51,455 nucleotides of DNA. It comes from Thalassotalea sp. (lineage in GTDB: Bacteria; Pseudomonadota; Gammaproteobacteria; Enterobacterales; Alteromonadaceae). The stretch covers positions 1 through 51,455 of the forward strand of contig JAQWHD010000006.1 in NCBI GenBank assembly GCA_029237915.1. The letters run 5' to 3'. The notes beneath the pieces are model-generated. The model searched no databases. It saw nothing but the letters and a program-made list of their open reading frames with translations, and was not told where the DNA came from. The translations under genes were made by a program, and so were the position numbers. Each line of letters opens with the position of its first letter. The stretch's first letter is position 1. Shown in pieces: positions 1 through 8,914 of the stretch.

Positions 1-128
1 ACTAAGTAAAGTGGCAATTGATATAAACAACAATACATATCAATATCCGGTAAGTCGATTTATTAAAAGTGAACTGTTTAATTAATGGGGTAAAAACTGT
101 TTGAATTAAATTAGGGTAGACACACTTA

Positions 129-881
129 TTGGGACGGTACCTAAAATTTTCGATCGTATCCCTTTTATTCACCAGTTTATTAGCCATTAGTTCTAGCGCT
201 AATGCTACCGTAGTTTTATTTAAAACCAACATGGGTGACTTTGAAGTTAATCTGTTTGATAAAGAAACACCTGAAACAGTGAATAACTTCTTACGCTATA
301 TTGAAACTGGCGCTTACCAAAATTCAATAGTGCATCGTTCAGTACCTAACTTTATCGTGCAAGGTGGTGGTTTTACTTACAACATTGAAAACAATAATGT
401 TGTCGATGAAGTTAAATTTACTGCAGTTCAAAATGAGCCTGTATTCTCAAACGTACGTGGCACTATTGCTATGGCGAAGTTAGGAAGTAACCCTGATAGT
501 GCAACCAATCAATGGTTTTTTAATGTTGAAGATAACGGCGGAAATTTAGATAACCAAAATGAAGGGTTTACCGCTTTTGGTACTGTTACCGGTAACGGCA
601 TGGAAATTATTGATGCCATTAACAACCTTGAGCAATATAGTATCCAAGGTTTATCCGCGTTTACACAAACACCTCTTCAAGCTGAACCGTCAGGCGATGG
701 CATTACTGAAGAGCACTTTGTATTAATTGAATCAATTACTGTGATTGATGCCAATGAAGATACAAGTCCAAACTTACCACCAAAATCGACAGCGAAGAGT
801 GATGATTCATCGGGTGGTGGCACAATCTTTTGGCTATTAACTATACTTAGTCTAGGTCTTATTAGAAGAGCTGCTAAATAG
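129..881 (+). CDS. Exported cyclophilin-type peptidyl-prolyl isomerase with GlyGly-CTERM-like tail
   Basis: Predicted to catalyse cis-trans isomerisation of prolyl bonds outside the cytoplasm. Residues 1-26 form a signal peptide ending in SANA. Residues of about 27-207 are a cyclophilin domain with FIVQGGGF, a Gly-Ser-rich MAKLGSNPDSATNQWFFNV core and the TAFGTVTGNGMEIIDAI strand/helix. The C-terminus (about 226-250) is an acidic Ser-rich linker, then GGG, a hydrophobic helix and Arg-Arg, the layout of GlyGly-CTERM sorting tails. The start is TTG, because an in-frame TAG lies only 12 bases upstream and no ATG or GTG precedes the signal peptide; AGGG lies at 113-116. The next gene begins 6 bases after the stop. 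Fold is certain; the sorting tail is an inference from its architecture. Confidence 0.9.
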   Translation: MGRYLKFSIVSLLFTSLLAISSSANATVVLFKTNMGDFEVNLFDKETPETVNNFLRYIETGAYQNSIVHRSVPNFIVQGGGFTYNIENNNVVDEVKFTAVQNEPVFSNVRGTIAMAKLGSNPDSATNQWFFNVEDNGGNLDNQNEGFTAFGTVTGNGMEIIDAINNLEQYSIQGLSAFTQTPLQAEPSGDGITEEHFVLIESITVIDANEDTSPNLPPKSTAKSDDSSGGGTIFWLLTILSLGLIRRAAK

Positions 882-886
882 CCTTT

Positions 887-1255
887 ATGAAACTAAGAGT
901 GTATATCTTTAAAGCGCCAATTCGAGTTATTCGGATTAGTCGTAAGCGTGGTGTTTTTCGCTTAAGGCGACAAATGGTGCGTGTTAAATGTGCACTTGCG
1001 CAAGAGCATGATGAAACCAAAGAAATGCTTAACATTTATGCTAAATATACACGCCGTAAAGCCAGCCCAGAAGAAATGAAAATTGCTAATGAGCAGTTTC
1101 TCGATATTTTAAAAGGGCTTGGTTTAGGTGTGTTTGCGGTATTACCTTTTGCGCCAATCACTATTCCGTTAGTGGTTAAAGTAGGTAGACTCGTGGGCAT
1201 AGATATTATGCCCAGTTCGTTCAATTCAGAGCAACCGAAAATACCTAAAAAATAA
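887..1255 (+). CDS. Small LETM1-like protein
   Basis: A 122-residue protein with a very basic N-terminus (many Arg/Lys in residues 1-35). Its C-terminal half contains LGLGVFAVLPFAPITIPLVVKVGRLVGIDIMPSSF-type sequence (about residues 72-108), which resembles the end of the ribosome-binding LETM1 domain of mitochondrial ion-exchange factors. Bacterial LETM1-like proteins of this length are known as uncharacterised proteins, so no reaction is claimed. One hydrophobic stretch at about residues 74-98 could associate with the membrane. It starts 6 bases after the cyclophilin stop, so the two are probably co-transcribed. The family call rests on a remembered pattern and is moderate. Confidence 0.6.
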   Translation: MKLRVYIFKAPIRVIRISRKRGVFRLRRQMVRVKCALAQEHDETKEMLNIYAKYTRRKASPEEMKIANEQFLDILKGLGLGVFAVLPFAPITIPLVVKVGRLVGIDIMPSSFNSEQPKIPKK

Positions 1256-1277
1256 CTATTTCAGCAATAGTATCAAG

Positions 1278-3341
1278 CTACTCTGACACTTTATACTTTT
1301 CAAACCAAGCTAAGATATTTCCCACTTTCTGCACTAAATTACTTGGTCTGGCGGCAATACTATGGCCAGATTTTTTGATCTTCACCATGGCCGTATCGAC
1401 TTGTTCCAATTTGAGTGCTTGATAATATTGTTCAGTTTCACTCATTGGCGTTCTGTAGTCATTTTCCCCAGTAAGAAGCATAGTAGGCGTCTCAACATTG
1501 CCAACTAAAGAAAGCGGAGAACGTTGCCATAAATGCATCACATGATCCCAAGGTTTGCCAGGCATCCAATACTCAGTGAAATAAGCGTAACCATCAGCAG
1601 TTAAACTAAAGCTTAACCAGTTAATAACGGGTTTAGCGACAACCGCGGCTTTAAAACGATTTGTTTTCCCTACGATCCATGCCGTTAACGTACCACCACC
1701 AGAGCCTCCGGTAACAAACAATTGCTTATCATCTATGTAACCCTCTTCGATAACGCCATCAACAACGTCCATCAAGTCATCATAATCTTGTGACGGGTAG
1801 TTGTGATGAATTAGGTTAGCAAATTTTTCACCATAAGATGTACTACCTCTTGGGTTAGCCCAAACTACGACATAACCTTTAGCAGCCATAAGTTGAATTT
1901 CCATAGCAAAATTAGGACCATAAGCTGCATGCGGCCCGCCATGTATTTCTAGAATTAATGGGTACTTTTTCTCAGGGTCAAAACCTGGAGGTAATGCTAC
2001 CCAGGCCTCTATACGTTTTTCATCGAATGAAGACGTTACCGAAATACTGCGCACTTTAGCCAAACTTTTATGAGCAAGCAGATCTTCATTTAGGTTCGTT
2101 AATTTTGTAACCTCTCCTTTGGTATTGACCACCGCTAAATCTGCTGGACGTAAAGGGTTACCTTGAGTAAAAACAACTCTACCATCACCAACCGCTTTAA
2201 ATTCACCAGAGGTATAAGGGCGGCCTAATGATTGGCCTCCTAATTTAGTTTTCATTGCAGTTACTTTACCGGCTAAATCAACAAAACCAAGTTGCTCTTG
2301 GCCATGATCAGCAAAACTAAAGTATAAACCAGAGCCATCAGCGGCCCATTGGATATCGTTAACATTACGATCAAGTTTAGGGGTCAAATCTTTACTGTTT
2401 TTACCATTAAGGTCCATTACAAATAAATGACCATTTTGACTACCAAGTTTTCGATCTTCGGTAACTAAGTAGGCAATTTTTTTGCCGTCTGGACTTAATA
2501 GAGGAGAGCTGTCAGGACCAAGGCGCGTAGTTAATTCGGTTATATTGCCATCGGCAATATTAATAGCGTAAATATCTGACTCTACTGGGCGTAATGCCCA
2601 ATCGGCATTTCTATCCGCATCAATAATTAATTGCTTACCATCTTTAGTCCAATTGGTTGGACCTCCGTGATGGAAATCCCCAGAGGTAACTTGACGAGGT
2701 GTCCCCCCTTCGCTTGGTACAATAAATATGTGCATAAAACCTGAAGGCACATACCCACCGCCATCTCGACGATAAGTAACGCTATCAATATAAGTTGCAC
2801 TGCCAGCCCACTCGGCTCCTTTGGGTTGCTTTGGCATATCTTTAAATAATGAATTATTTTTACCCGCAACAAACATAGAAAATGCAATCCACTTACCATC
2901 TGGAGACCATGAAATGGAACCTGGAGATTTTTGTAAATTGGTAACTCGTGTGGTTTGTCCTGTATCTAGCCAACGTACGTAAAGTTGATTATCTCCTTCT
3001 AAGCTCGATACATAGGCCAATTGTTTACCATCGACAGATAATTTGGGCGACCTAAAGTTAGCCTTACCTGATAAGAGGGGGCGATTGTTGCTACCGTCTA
3101 AATTAACTTGCCACAGGTTGGTACGAGTTGAGTCACTCATAATATCCATTGAGCGGCGCTCGTAAATTACTGATTTTTTATCGAAACTAATAATAGGTGC
3201 TGACGCATACTCTAATTCAAAGACATCGCTGTATTGTAAAACATTTTGTGGTTGTTTTGCCTGCGATACATTGGTACTGATTAAGCTAAATAAGCCTAAT
3301 GAAAAAGCAATTAATTTATTTCTATTACATAGGGTTAGCAT
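1278..3341 (-). CDS. Exported S9-family prolyl oligopeptidase / acylaminoacyl-peptidase-like enzyme
   Basis: A 687-residue secreted serine peptidase. Residues 1-28 are a signal peptide ending SQA. Residues of about 35-420 carry repeated TolB/PD40 beta-propeller blades (SPDGKWIAFS, SPDGKKIAYL, AADGSGLYFS). Residues of about 430-685 are an alpha/beta hydrolase domain. The catalytic triad is visible: Ser547 in GGSGGG, Asp628 in TGENDYRTPMSE and His660 in KKSGHSIA; HGGPHAAYG supplies the oxyanion region. Length and order fit periplasmic peptidases of the DPP4/acylaminoacyl-peptidase group, which cut short peptides admitted through the propeller. It converges on the LETM1-like gene with 22 bases between them. 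Confidence 0.9.
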   Translation of the reverse strand: MLTLCNRNKLIAFSLGLFSLISTNVSQAKQPQNVLQYSDVFELEYASAPIISFDKKSVIYERRSMDIMSDSTRTNLWQVNLDGSNNRPLLSGKANFRSPKLSVDGKQLAYVSSLEGDNQLYVRWLDTGQTTRVTNLQKSPGSISWSPDGKWIAFSMFVAGKNNSLFKDMPKQPKGAEWAGSATYIDSVTYRRDGGGYVPSGFMHIFIVPSEGGTPRQVTSGDFHHGGPTNWTKDGKQLIIDADRNADWALRPVESDIYAINIADGNITELTTRLGPDSSPLLSPDGKKIAYLVTEDRKLGSQNGHLFVMDLNGKNSKDLTPKLDRNVNDIQWAADGSGLYFSFADHGQEQLGFVDLAGKVTAMKTKLGGQSLGRPYTSGEFKAVGDGRVVFTQGNPLRPADLAVVNTKGEVTKLTNLNEDLLAHKSLAKVRSISVTSSFDEKRIEAWVALPPGFDPEKKYPLILEIHGGPHAAYGPNFAMEIQLMAAKGYVVVWANPRGSTSYGEKFANLIHHNYPSQDYDDLMDVVDGVIEEGYIDDKQLFVTGGSGGGTLTAWIVGKTNRFKAAVVAKPVINWLSFSLTADGYAYFTEYWMPGKPWDHVMHLWQRSPLSLVGNVETPTMLLTGENDYRTPMSETEQYYQALKLEQVDTAMVKIKKSGHSIAARPSNLVQKVGNILAWFEKYKVSE

Positions 3342-3471
3342 TATGATTTAACTCCATCCATGTTAAATGTTTATTAACTAACTTTAGCTGATCTTGGCAA
3401 AATAGTATATAAACAGAAATATCGCGTAGACATAGAGTAGTTAATAAAATAATCTAATATTTTAAACGTTA

Positions 3472-3693
3472 ATGAGAGAGCAATTAATGAAGTTAATTAT
3501 GAAAACTGAATTTGATAATTTACGTTTAAACGACAAGCATGAATACGAAAATGACAGCAATGGTGATAAACAAACGGTAAAAATCTACTGTGATGACAAG
3601 CTCATTGCTAAGAAATTACAAATTAAAAAATCCATTCGCTATTTTGCTATCAAAGAATACAAAGATTACCTAACCGAAGAAGAGTCGCGATGA
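3472..3693 (+). CDS. Hypothetical small charged protein
   Basis: A 73-residue Lys/Glu/Asp-rich protein with no signal peptide, membrane helix or motif I recognise. Three in-frame ATG codons occur at 3472, 3487 and 3499. The second is preceded by an AGAGAG purine run at a suitable distance and may be the true start. Thirty-seven bases separate its stop from the DUF945 gene, so the two may share a transcript. Coding status is plausible because the frame is open, the composition is protein-like and the spacing suits a small operon, but no function can be given. Confidence 0.5.
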   Translation: MREQLMKLIMKTEFDNLRLNDKHEYENDSNGDKQTVKIYCDDKLIAKKLQIKKSIRYFAIKEYKDYLTEEESR

Positions 3694-3730
3694 TTTTCTT
3701 CCATAAAATTTTAAAGAGATTTAACCTTAG

Positions 3731-5029
3731 ATGAAAAAATTAATTAGCTTAGGCCTGCTAGTCTTATTGGTTGCGATAAGCCCATACTTTATTGGCCAAC
3801 AAGCAGAAACACAAGTCAGAAACATATACAGCAAGATATCCGATTCTACCGGCTATGAATTAGAAGTAACCGAATATCATCGTGGTTGGTGGCACTCAAA
3901 TGCAACGGTAGTGGTAAAGGTACCTATGCCTGCTCAATACGGTACTGATTTTAAGTATTTAACCTTTACTAGCCTGCAAGAGATTCAACACGGTCCTATT
4001 CTATTTAAAGCCGACGGCTTAGGTTTAGGTGTTGCAGATATTGAATATCAAATAAATTTACCTGAACAACTTACAGCTATTTTACCTAATGAATTAGCCA
4101 TTCCTGAAAACACCCTGCAGATAATGTCACGCTTAGCTTTTAATGGTGATATTGATTCAACAACTCACTTAAAAGCATTTGATTTAACCGTTGATAACGC
4201 CTTACTTTCCGTAAAGGAAGCAAAGTTTAGCTCAGCAATAAGCGTGACAGGTGCAATGACCGTAACAGGGAATTGGCAAGGCTTTACTATCTCAGAAGAT
4301 AATATTGATGTGCTTAGCATGACAGATATGAATATTACATCTAAACAACAGATAATACGTGGTGAAGTATTTAGCCAATACGCATTAAGTACTGGTGATG
4401 TGTTGATCGATATAGCCGAGATGAAAATTTACGATCTAACTACTGCAACACAGATGAGTAACAGCAACTCAAAAATTAAACTCGTTAGTAGCGAGCACAA
4501 TGATTTACTTACTATAGATGCCTTGATCAGTAGTAACAAAATTCAGGTAATTGATAATCAGTATAATGACTTTAATTACCAAGTTACTCTCGCTAACCTG
4601 GATATCGATGCTTTCCAAGAAATGCAAAAAATTATGGTGCAAGCACAAGAATTGCCAGAACAAGAAAGAATGATGGCATTTATGCAAATTCAGTCTTTAC
4701 TACCAAAGATGATTGCAAAAAATCCTGAATTTACAATCAAACAACTAGGTCTAAATACCGCTAATGGTGCGATTGCTAGCGCAATGAACTTCCACTTTGA
4801 CCAAACTATTTACGACCCACAAAACCCAATGAGTTTAATCATGGCGGTTAATGCTCAAGCTCAAGGTGAAGCCCCAAAAGCCTTCTTTACTGAAATTGGC
4901 AAAGCAGATGATTTAAACGAATATATTTCGCAAGGTCTGCTAATTGAAGAAAATGAAAATGTGATGTTTGAGTTTTCTTTTGTTAATGGCCAAGCATTAC
5001 TTAACGGAATGCCAATTCCATTAGGTTAA
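3731..5029 (+). CDS. DUF945 (YdgA-type) family protein
   Basis: A 432-residue protein with an N-terminal hydrophobic segment (residues 4-22) that is either an uncleaved anchor or a signal peptide. It is followed by the QVRNIYSKISDSTGYELEVTEYHRGWWHS region, where the pattern E-Y-x-R-G-W-W-x-S is typical of DUF945/YdgA proteins. The rest is beta-rich, without recognisable catalytic motifs. YdgA-like proteins are inner-membrane-anchored periplasmic proteins of uncertain role. The gene is followed by a strong hairpin shared with the convergent lipoprotein gene. Family assignment is good; function is unknown. Confidence 0.8.
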   Translation: MKKLISLGLLVLLVAISPYFIGQQAETQVRNIYSKISDSTGYELEVTEYHRGWWHSNATVVVKVPMPAQYGTDFKYLTFTSLQEIQHGPILFKADGLGLGVADIEYQINLPEQLTAILPNELAIPENTLQIMSRLAFNGDIDSTTHLKAFDLTVDNALLSVKEAKFSSAISVTGAMTVTGNWQGFTISEDNIDVLSMTDMNITSKQQIIRGEVFSQYALSTGDVLIDIAEMKIYDLTTATQMSNSNSKIKLVSSEHNDLLTIDALISSNKIQVIDNQYNDFNYQVTLANLDIDAFQEMQKIMVQAQELPEQERMMAFMQIQSLLPKMIAKNPEFTIKQLGLNTANGAIASAMNFHFDQTIYDPQNPMSLIMAVNAQAQGEAPKAFFTEIGKADDLNEYISQGLLIEENENVMFEFSFVNGQALLNGMPIPLG

Positions 5030-5035
5030 AGCTTA

Positions 5036-5063
5036 AACACAGCTAACTCAGGCTAGCTGTGTT
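5036..5063. terminator. Bidirectional hairpin between convergent genes
   Basis: A perfect 10-bp inverted repeat, AACACAGCTA / TAGCTGTGTT, with an 8-base loop lies in the 48-base gap between the DUF945 stop and the end of the minus-strand lipoprotein gene. A-rich sequence precedes it and TTAAA follows, so it could end both transcripts, although the U-tract is weak. Confidence 0.6.
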
Positions 5064-5077
5064 AAACGAATTTTGGC

Positions 5078-6460
5078 TTATACCTTAGGAATAAGCCAAA
5101 TATTTTTTTCTAAATCAACTTGCCCTGCCATCTGCTCAAGTACAATACGATCAATTATTGTAATGCCGCGTTTAGCCATACCTTTGAATGTATCTTCACC
5201 CTCTTGTTCAGGCGTTCTATCAGGGAAGCCCCTGCGCGTTCTATGTATCCAATAAGTGTCAGATAAATTATCTTGTTTAAACGCTGATTCGACCCCTGAT
5301 TTACCAATCATAAAACCTAACAGTCCGCCCCACGTAGCCGTTGGATTATCTGAATCCCAACCGGTTAAAGAACCAATTTGAATAGTACGCACTATGTCAC
5401 CTTCGCCATAAAACCAACTAACCATACTGGCTGCAAAGTTGATCCCAGCTTCAAATGGGTCTTTGTATAAATAGCCATCTGCTTGTTCAATTTGGTAACG
5501 CTGATAAACTTCGTCTCGGGTTTTTTCCCAGTTATTCTTATCTGGATTCTTACTATATGACTGTTTTATATAGTCAAACATTTTAGCTGGATATGTCTCA
5601 TCAGGTAATTGTTTTCTAGCTTGGGTAGCTAACCACATTGTTTGTTGTTGTAATGACAACGATTTATCCACCGAAGATGCAAGCGAGTGCATTACTACAT
5701 AAAATTCAGAAATCCATTGGGCTTCATCTTTCGCTGACGTGCGAATAGGTAAATGAGCAATTTTTAAGGCAATATCAGGGCGTGCTGGCGCTAATAAACC
5801 AAATATTTCTGTGGTTAGCTGCGCATCTATCATCATATATTTATTATTGTTTTTAGGTTCGCTAGTTGCTGGTGGTAACATGCCTTGTGCCATTAAAATG
5901 CGAGCTTGTTGATTAGACTCCCAAAGAAAGTTTTCAACCATAGGCTTGGAGTCCGGAAACTTCTTAAATAGCGGCGCATCGGTTTCAGAATAAATGTGTG
6001 TAAGCCAACCTTCTCGTATCTGCTCAGCACTTAATATGCTTGTTTTATGCTGCTCTAATAGATGGTAATACATATATTCAATATCGGTATCGTCATCAGC
6101 GCCCCATGGTTGCCCTTTATTTACAAAGAAAAAATCTATCGTGTCAGCATGAGGTACTCCTTCCCCCCAAATAGCTGGCAGATCTTTACTACCCCAATCT
6201 TCATCGGTATAAAACGGCATGGTTTCTGGTGTGCCAACTTTATCCATTTCGGTAATTAAGCCAGTCCAGTTGGCAATGTTTTGTCCCAACCAAAAACCAT
6301 AGATTTGTTGTTGATAAGCACTACGCGAGATAACATAACTTGGCGCTTTTACTGTGCTTTTTACTTCGGCAGATGAAATTTCAACTTGGGTTTTGTCATC
6401 ACTACAAGCAGTCAAGAAAAGAGTGCTAAATAGCATTAGAGTTAGTTTAGTTAAAGACAC
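5078..6460 (-). CDS. Lipoprotein with ADP-ribosylglycohydrolase-like domain
   Basis: A 460-residue protein with a lipoprotein signal (LFLTACSDD; Cys at residue 19), so it is probably anchored in the envelope. The body resembles the ADP-ribosylglycohydrolase (DraG/ARH) fold: FWLGQNIANWTG near the N-terminus, DDDTDIEYMYYHLLE (about residues 121-135, the metal-binding Asp-Asp-Thr-Asp), and the C-terminal metal/ribose loop GSLTGWDSDNPTATWGGLLGFMIG. Most characterised ARH enzymes act on cytoplasmic ADP-ribosyl proteins; an exported copy more likely acts on another glycosidic substrate (inference). A perfect LacI-type palindrome lies 36 bases upstream of the start. Confidence 0.8.
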   Translation of the reverse strand: MSLTKLTLMLFSTLFLTACSDDKTQVEISSAEVKSTVKAPSYVISRSAYQQQIYGFWLGQNIANWTGLITEMDKVGTPETMPFYTDEDWGSKDLPAIWGEGVPHADTIDFFFVNKGQPWGADDDTDIEYMYYHLLEQHKTSILSAEQIREGWLTHIYSETDAPLFKKFPDSKPMVENFLWESNQQARILMAQGMLPPATSEPKNNNKYMMIDAQLTTEIFGLLAPARPDIALKIAHLPIRTSAKDEAQWISEFYVVMHSLASSVDKSLSLQQQTMWLATQARKQLPDETYPAKMFDYIKQSYSKNPDKNNWEKTRDEVYQRYQIEQADGYLYKDPFEAGINFAASMVSWFYGEGDIVRTIQIGSLTGWDSDNPTATWGGLLGFMIGKSGVESAFKQDNLSDTYWIHRTRRGFPDRTPEQEGEDTFKGMAKRGITIIDRIVLEQMAGQVDLEKNIWLIPKV

Positions 6461-6495
6461 GCCATTACCTATGAAAAGTTATTTGATACACGAAA

Positions 6496-6509
6496 TGTAA
6501 GCGCTTACA
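6496..6509. promoter_or_regulatory. LacI-family-type operator TGTAAGCGCTTACA
   Basis: A perfect 14-bp palindrome with the central CG typical of LacI/GalR-family operators (form TGTAAnCGnTTACA). It lies 36 bases upstream of the minus-strand ADP-ribosylglycohydrolase-like lipoprotein gene and 150 bases upstream of the divergent acylase gene. No LacI-family gene is adjacent. The distant regulator at 44543-45547 seems to use a GG/CC-flanked variant, so another regulator elsewhere in the genome may own this site. Confidence 0.6.
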
Positions 6510-6658
6510 AATAAATAGTCAACAAATGCAGATACAAGCGATATTAATTATATTTAGGAAAAATTTTCTTTAAGGCTAAATTAAAGTCGGTTTCATTGTA
6601 AAATCAACTGATTAGCTATAAACTTAAAAAACAATAAAAGCAAAGGTCTAGCTAAAAC

Positions 6659-8848
6659 ATGTTTACGTATATTAAGCTTATCGTTACCACCATTATTTTC
6701 TCTTCCCTATTCGCTTGTTCTGAAAATGACATTTCAGAAAGTGAACGATGGCAACAACAAGCGCAAGCAATAAAAATTATTCGAGATGAATGGGGTATTC
6801 CGCATGTTTATGGAAAAACCGATGCCGATGCGGTATTTGGTATGGTTTACGCGCAAGCAGAAGATGACTTTAATCGCATTGAAATAAACTATTTAAATGC
6901 CATGGGTCGACTTGCTGAAGCGGAAGGCGAGCAAGCTATTTATAAAGATTTACGGATGAAGCTTTTCATAGATCCGGAATCATTAAAGCAGCAATTTTTT
7001 CTCAGTCCAGAGCCGATGCAAAAACTCATGATCGCGTTTGCCGATGGTTTAAATTATTACCTATATAAAAACCCACAGGTAACCCCTAAAGTGATTAAAC
7101 GTTTTGAACCTTGGATGGCACTTTCTTTTACTGAAGGTTCAATCGGTGGTGATATTGAGCGTGTCAATTTAACCGATTTGGAAAATTTCTATCAAGGTAA
7201 ACATCAGCAAGAACTCGCCATGCAACAACCTTACCCACATGCTGAGCCAACGGGTTCAAATGGTTTTGCTATCGCACCAAGCAATAGTGCAACTAACAAT
7301 GCATTACTACTGATAAACCCACATACCTCTTTTTATTTTAGAGCTGAAATGCACATGGTGAGCGAAGAAGGTCTTAACGCCTATGGCGCAGTTACTTGGG
7401 GTCAGTTCTTTATTTACCAGGGCTTCAACAGCAAGACAGGTTGGATGCATACTTCAAGTGGCGCTGATGCCATTGATTGGTATGAAGAAACTATCGTTAA
7501 GAAAGATGATGGTCTTTATTATCAATATAATGATGAATTAGTATCTTTAAAAGAAAAAATCATCTCTGTACCTTATAAAACCAAAGCAGGTATAGAGACT
7601 AAAAACATTACTACCTACTTCACTCATAATGGCCCTATCATTGCTGGCAATGATAACAAGTGGTTTAGTATTAAGTTGATGAATGAGCCAGTTAAAGCTT
7701 TGCAACAATCGTATTTAAGAACCAAAACTGTTGATTATGACAGCTACAAACAAACGATGCGCTTTCATACCAACTCGTCAAATAACACCGTTTATGCCGA
7801 CAATAGCGGCAACATTGCCTATTTTCACGGTAATTTCATTCCTAAACGAGATGCAAAATTTGATTGGAGTAAGCCAGTTGACGGTAGTAACCCAGCAACC
7901 CAGTGGCAAGGACTGCATAGTATTGAAGAAACCGTTGGGGTTCTAAACCCAGTTACCGGCTGGTTGCAAAATACTAATAACTGGCCTTTTTCCGTAATAG
8001 GTGACACTAGCCCTAAACAAACTGACTATCCTAGCTACATGGCAACTTTTCCAGAAAACTACCGTGGGATTAATGCCGTTAAGGTATTAAAAGATAAAAA
8101 AGACTTTACTATTGATAGCTTAATAACTGCTGCTTACGACCCATATTTAGCTGCTTTTGATGAGCTTTTACCTATTCTTTTTACTCAATATGAGTCTGCA
8201 GATGAGGTCACTAAACTAGCGCTCGCCCCACAAATTTATATGTTAAAAGACTGGGATAGAAACTCTAATGTTAAGAGTATAGCTACCTCTGTCGCTATCT
8301 TTTGGGGAAGAGAATTACGTGAGCAAGCGCTAGCAGATAAAGCAGGGTTAGCTCGCTATAAAGAGCGCAATATTAGTTTCGATCAATACCTGCTAGAAGT
8401 AACCCAGCAGCGTGCTATAGCAAGCCTACAAGTTGCCGTTAGCAAGCTAACAAAAGATTTTGGCAAATGGGATACTCCTTGGGGTGAGATCAATCGCTTC
8501 CAACGTTTAACTGGCGATATAGTACAACCTTTTGATGATACTAAGCCGAGCCTTGCCGTAGGTTTTGCTTCTTCACGTTGGGGCTCTTTAGCCGCTTACG
8601 GTCAGCGTACTTTTAATGGTACTAAAAAATTCTACGGTACTCGCGGCAACAGTTTTGTTGCTGTAGTAGAATTTGGCGATAAAGTAATAGCTAAAGCAAT
8701 TACCGCAGGCGGTCAGAGCGGCGATCCAAAATCACCGCATTTTAACGATCAAGCCGAGCTTTACGCAAAAGGCCAACTGCGTCCAGTACATTACTATAGA
8801 GTAGATGTAGAAAAAGCTGCAACGCGTAGTTATTTTCCAGGAGAGTAA
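6659..8848 (+). CDS. Penicillin-acylase-family Ntn hydrolase lipoprotein (acylase)
   Basis: A 729-residue secreted amidase precursor. The lipobox is SLFAC (Cys20). The alpha-chain region begins with IKIIRDEWGIPHVYG, a hallmark of this family. The predicted self-cleavage site is Gly199-Ser200 in TGSNGFAIAPS, which would free Ser200 as the N-terminal nucleophile of the beta chain, followed by LLINPHTSF and the conserved oxyanion Asn region NSSNNTVYAD. Family members hydrolyse beta-lactam side chains, acyl-homoserine lactones or other N-acyl amides; the sequence does not tell which. It is divergently transcribed from the lipoprotein gene on the left and ends before a strong hairpin. Family call is confident, substrate unknown. 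Confidence 0.88.
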   Translation: MFTYIKLIVTTIIFSSLFACSENDISESERWQQQAQAIKIIRDEWGIPHVYGKTDADAVFGMVYAQAEDDFNRIEINYLNAMGRLAEAEGEQAIYKDLRMKLFIDPESLKQQFFLSPEPMQKLMIAFADGLNYYLYKNPQVTPKVIKRFEPWMALSFTEGSIGGDIERVNLTDLENFYQGKHQQELAMQQPYPHAEPTGSNGFAIAPSNSATNNALLLINPHTSFYFRAEMHMVSEEGLNAYGAVTWGQFFIYQGFNSKTGWMHTSSGADAIDWYEETIVKKDDGLYYQYNDELVSLKEKIISVPYKTKAGIETKNITTYFTHNGPIIAGNDNKWFSIKLMNEPVKALQQSYLRTKTVDYDSYKQTMRFHTNSSNNTVYADNSGNIAYFHGNFIPKRDAKFDWSKPVDGSNPATQWQGLHSIEETVGVLNPVTGWLQNTNNWPFSVIGDTSPKQTDYPSYMATFPENYRGINAVKVLKDKKDFTIDSLITAAYDPYLAAFDELLPILFTQYESADEVTKLALAPQIYMLKDWDRNSNVKSIATSVAIFWGRELREQALADKAGLARYKERNISFDQYLLEVTQQRAIASLQVAVSKLTKDFGKWDTPWGEINRFQRLTGDIVQPFDDTKPSLAVGFASSRWGSLAAYGQRTFNGTKKFYGTRGNSFVAVVEFGDKVIAKAITAGGQSGDPKSPHFNDQAELYAKGQLRPVHYYRVDVEKAATRSYFPGE

Positions 8849-8860
8849 CACACCAAAGAG

Positions 8861-8899
8861 AACATCTTATATTGTAGTGAAACTGGAATATAAGATGTT
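8861..8899. terminator. Bidirectional intrinsic terminator
   Basis: Arms AACATCTTATATT and AATATAAGATGTT (13 bp, perfect) enclose a 13-base loop between the convergent acylase and flavoprotein genes. A TTT follows on the plus strand and A-rich sequence precedes it. Confidence 0.65.
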
Positions 8900-8914
8900 T
8901 ATTACTCTACCTGC

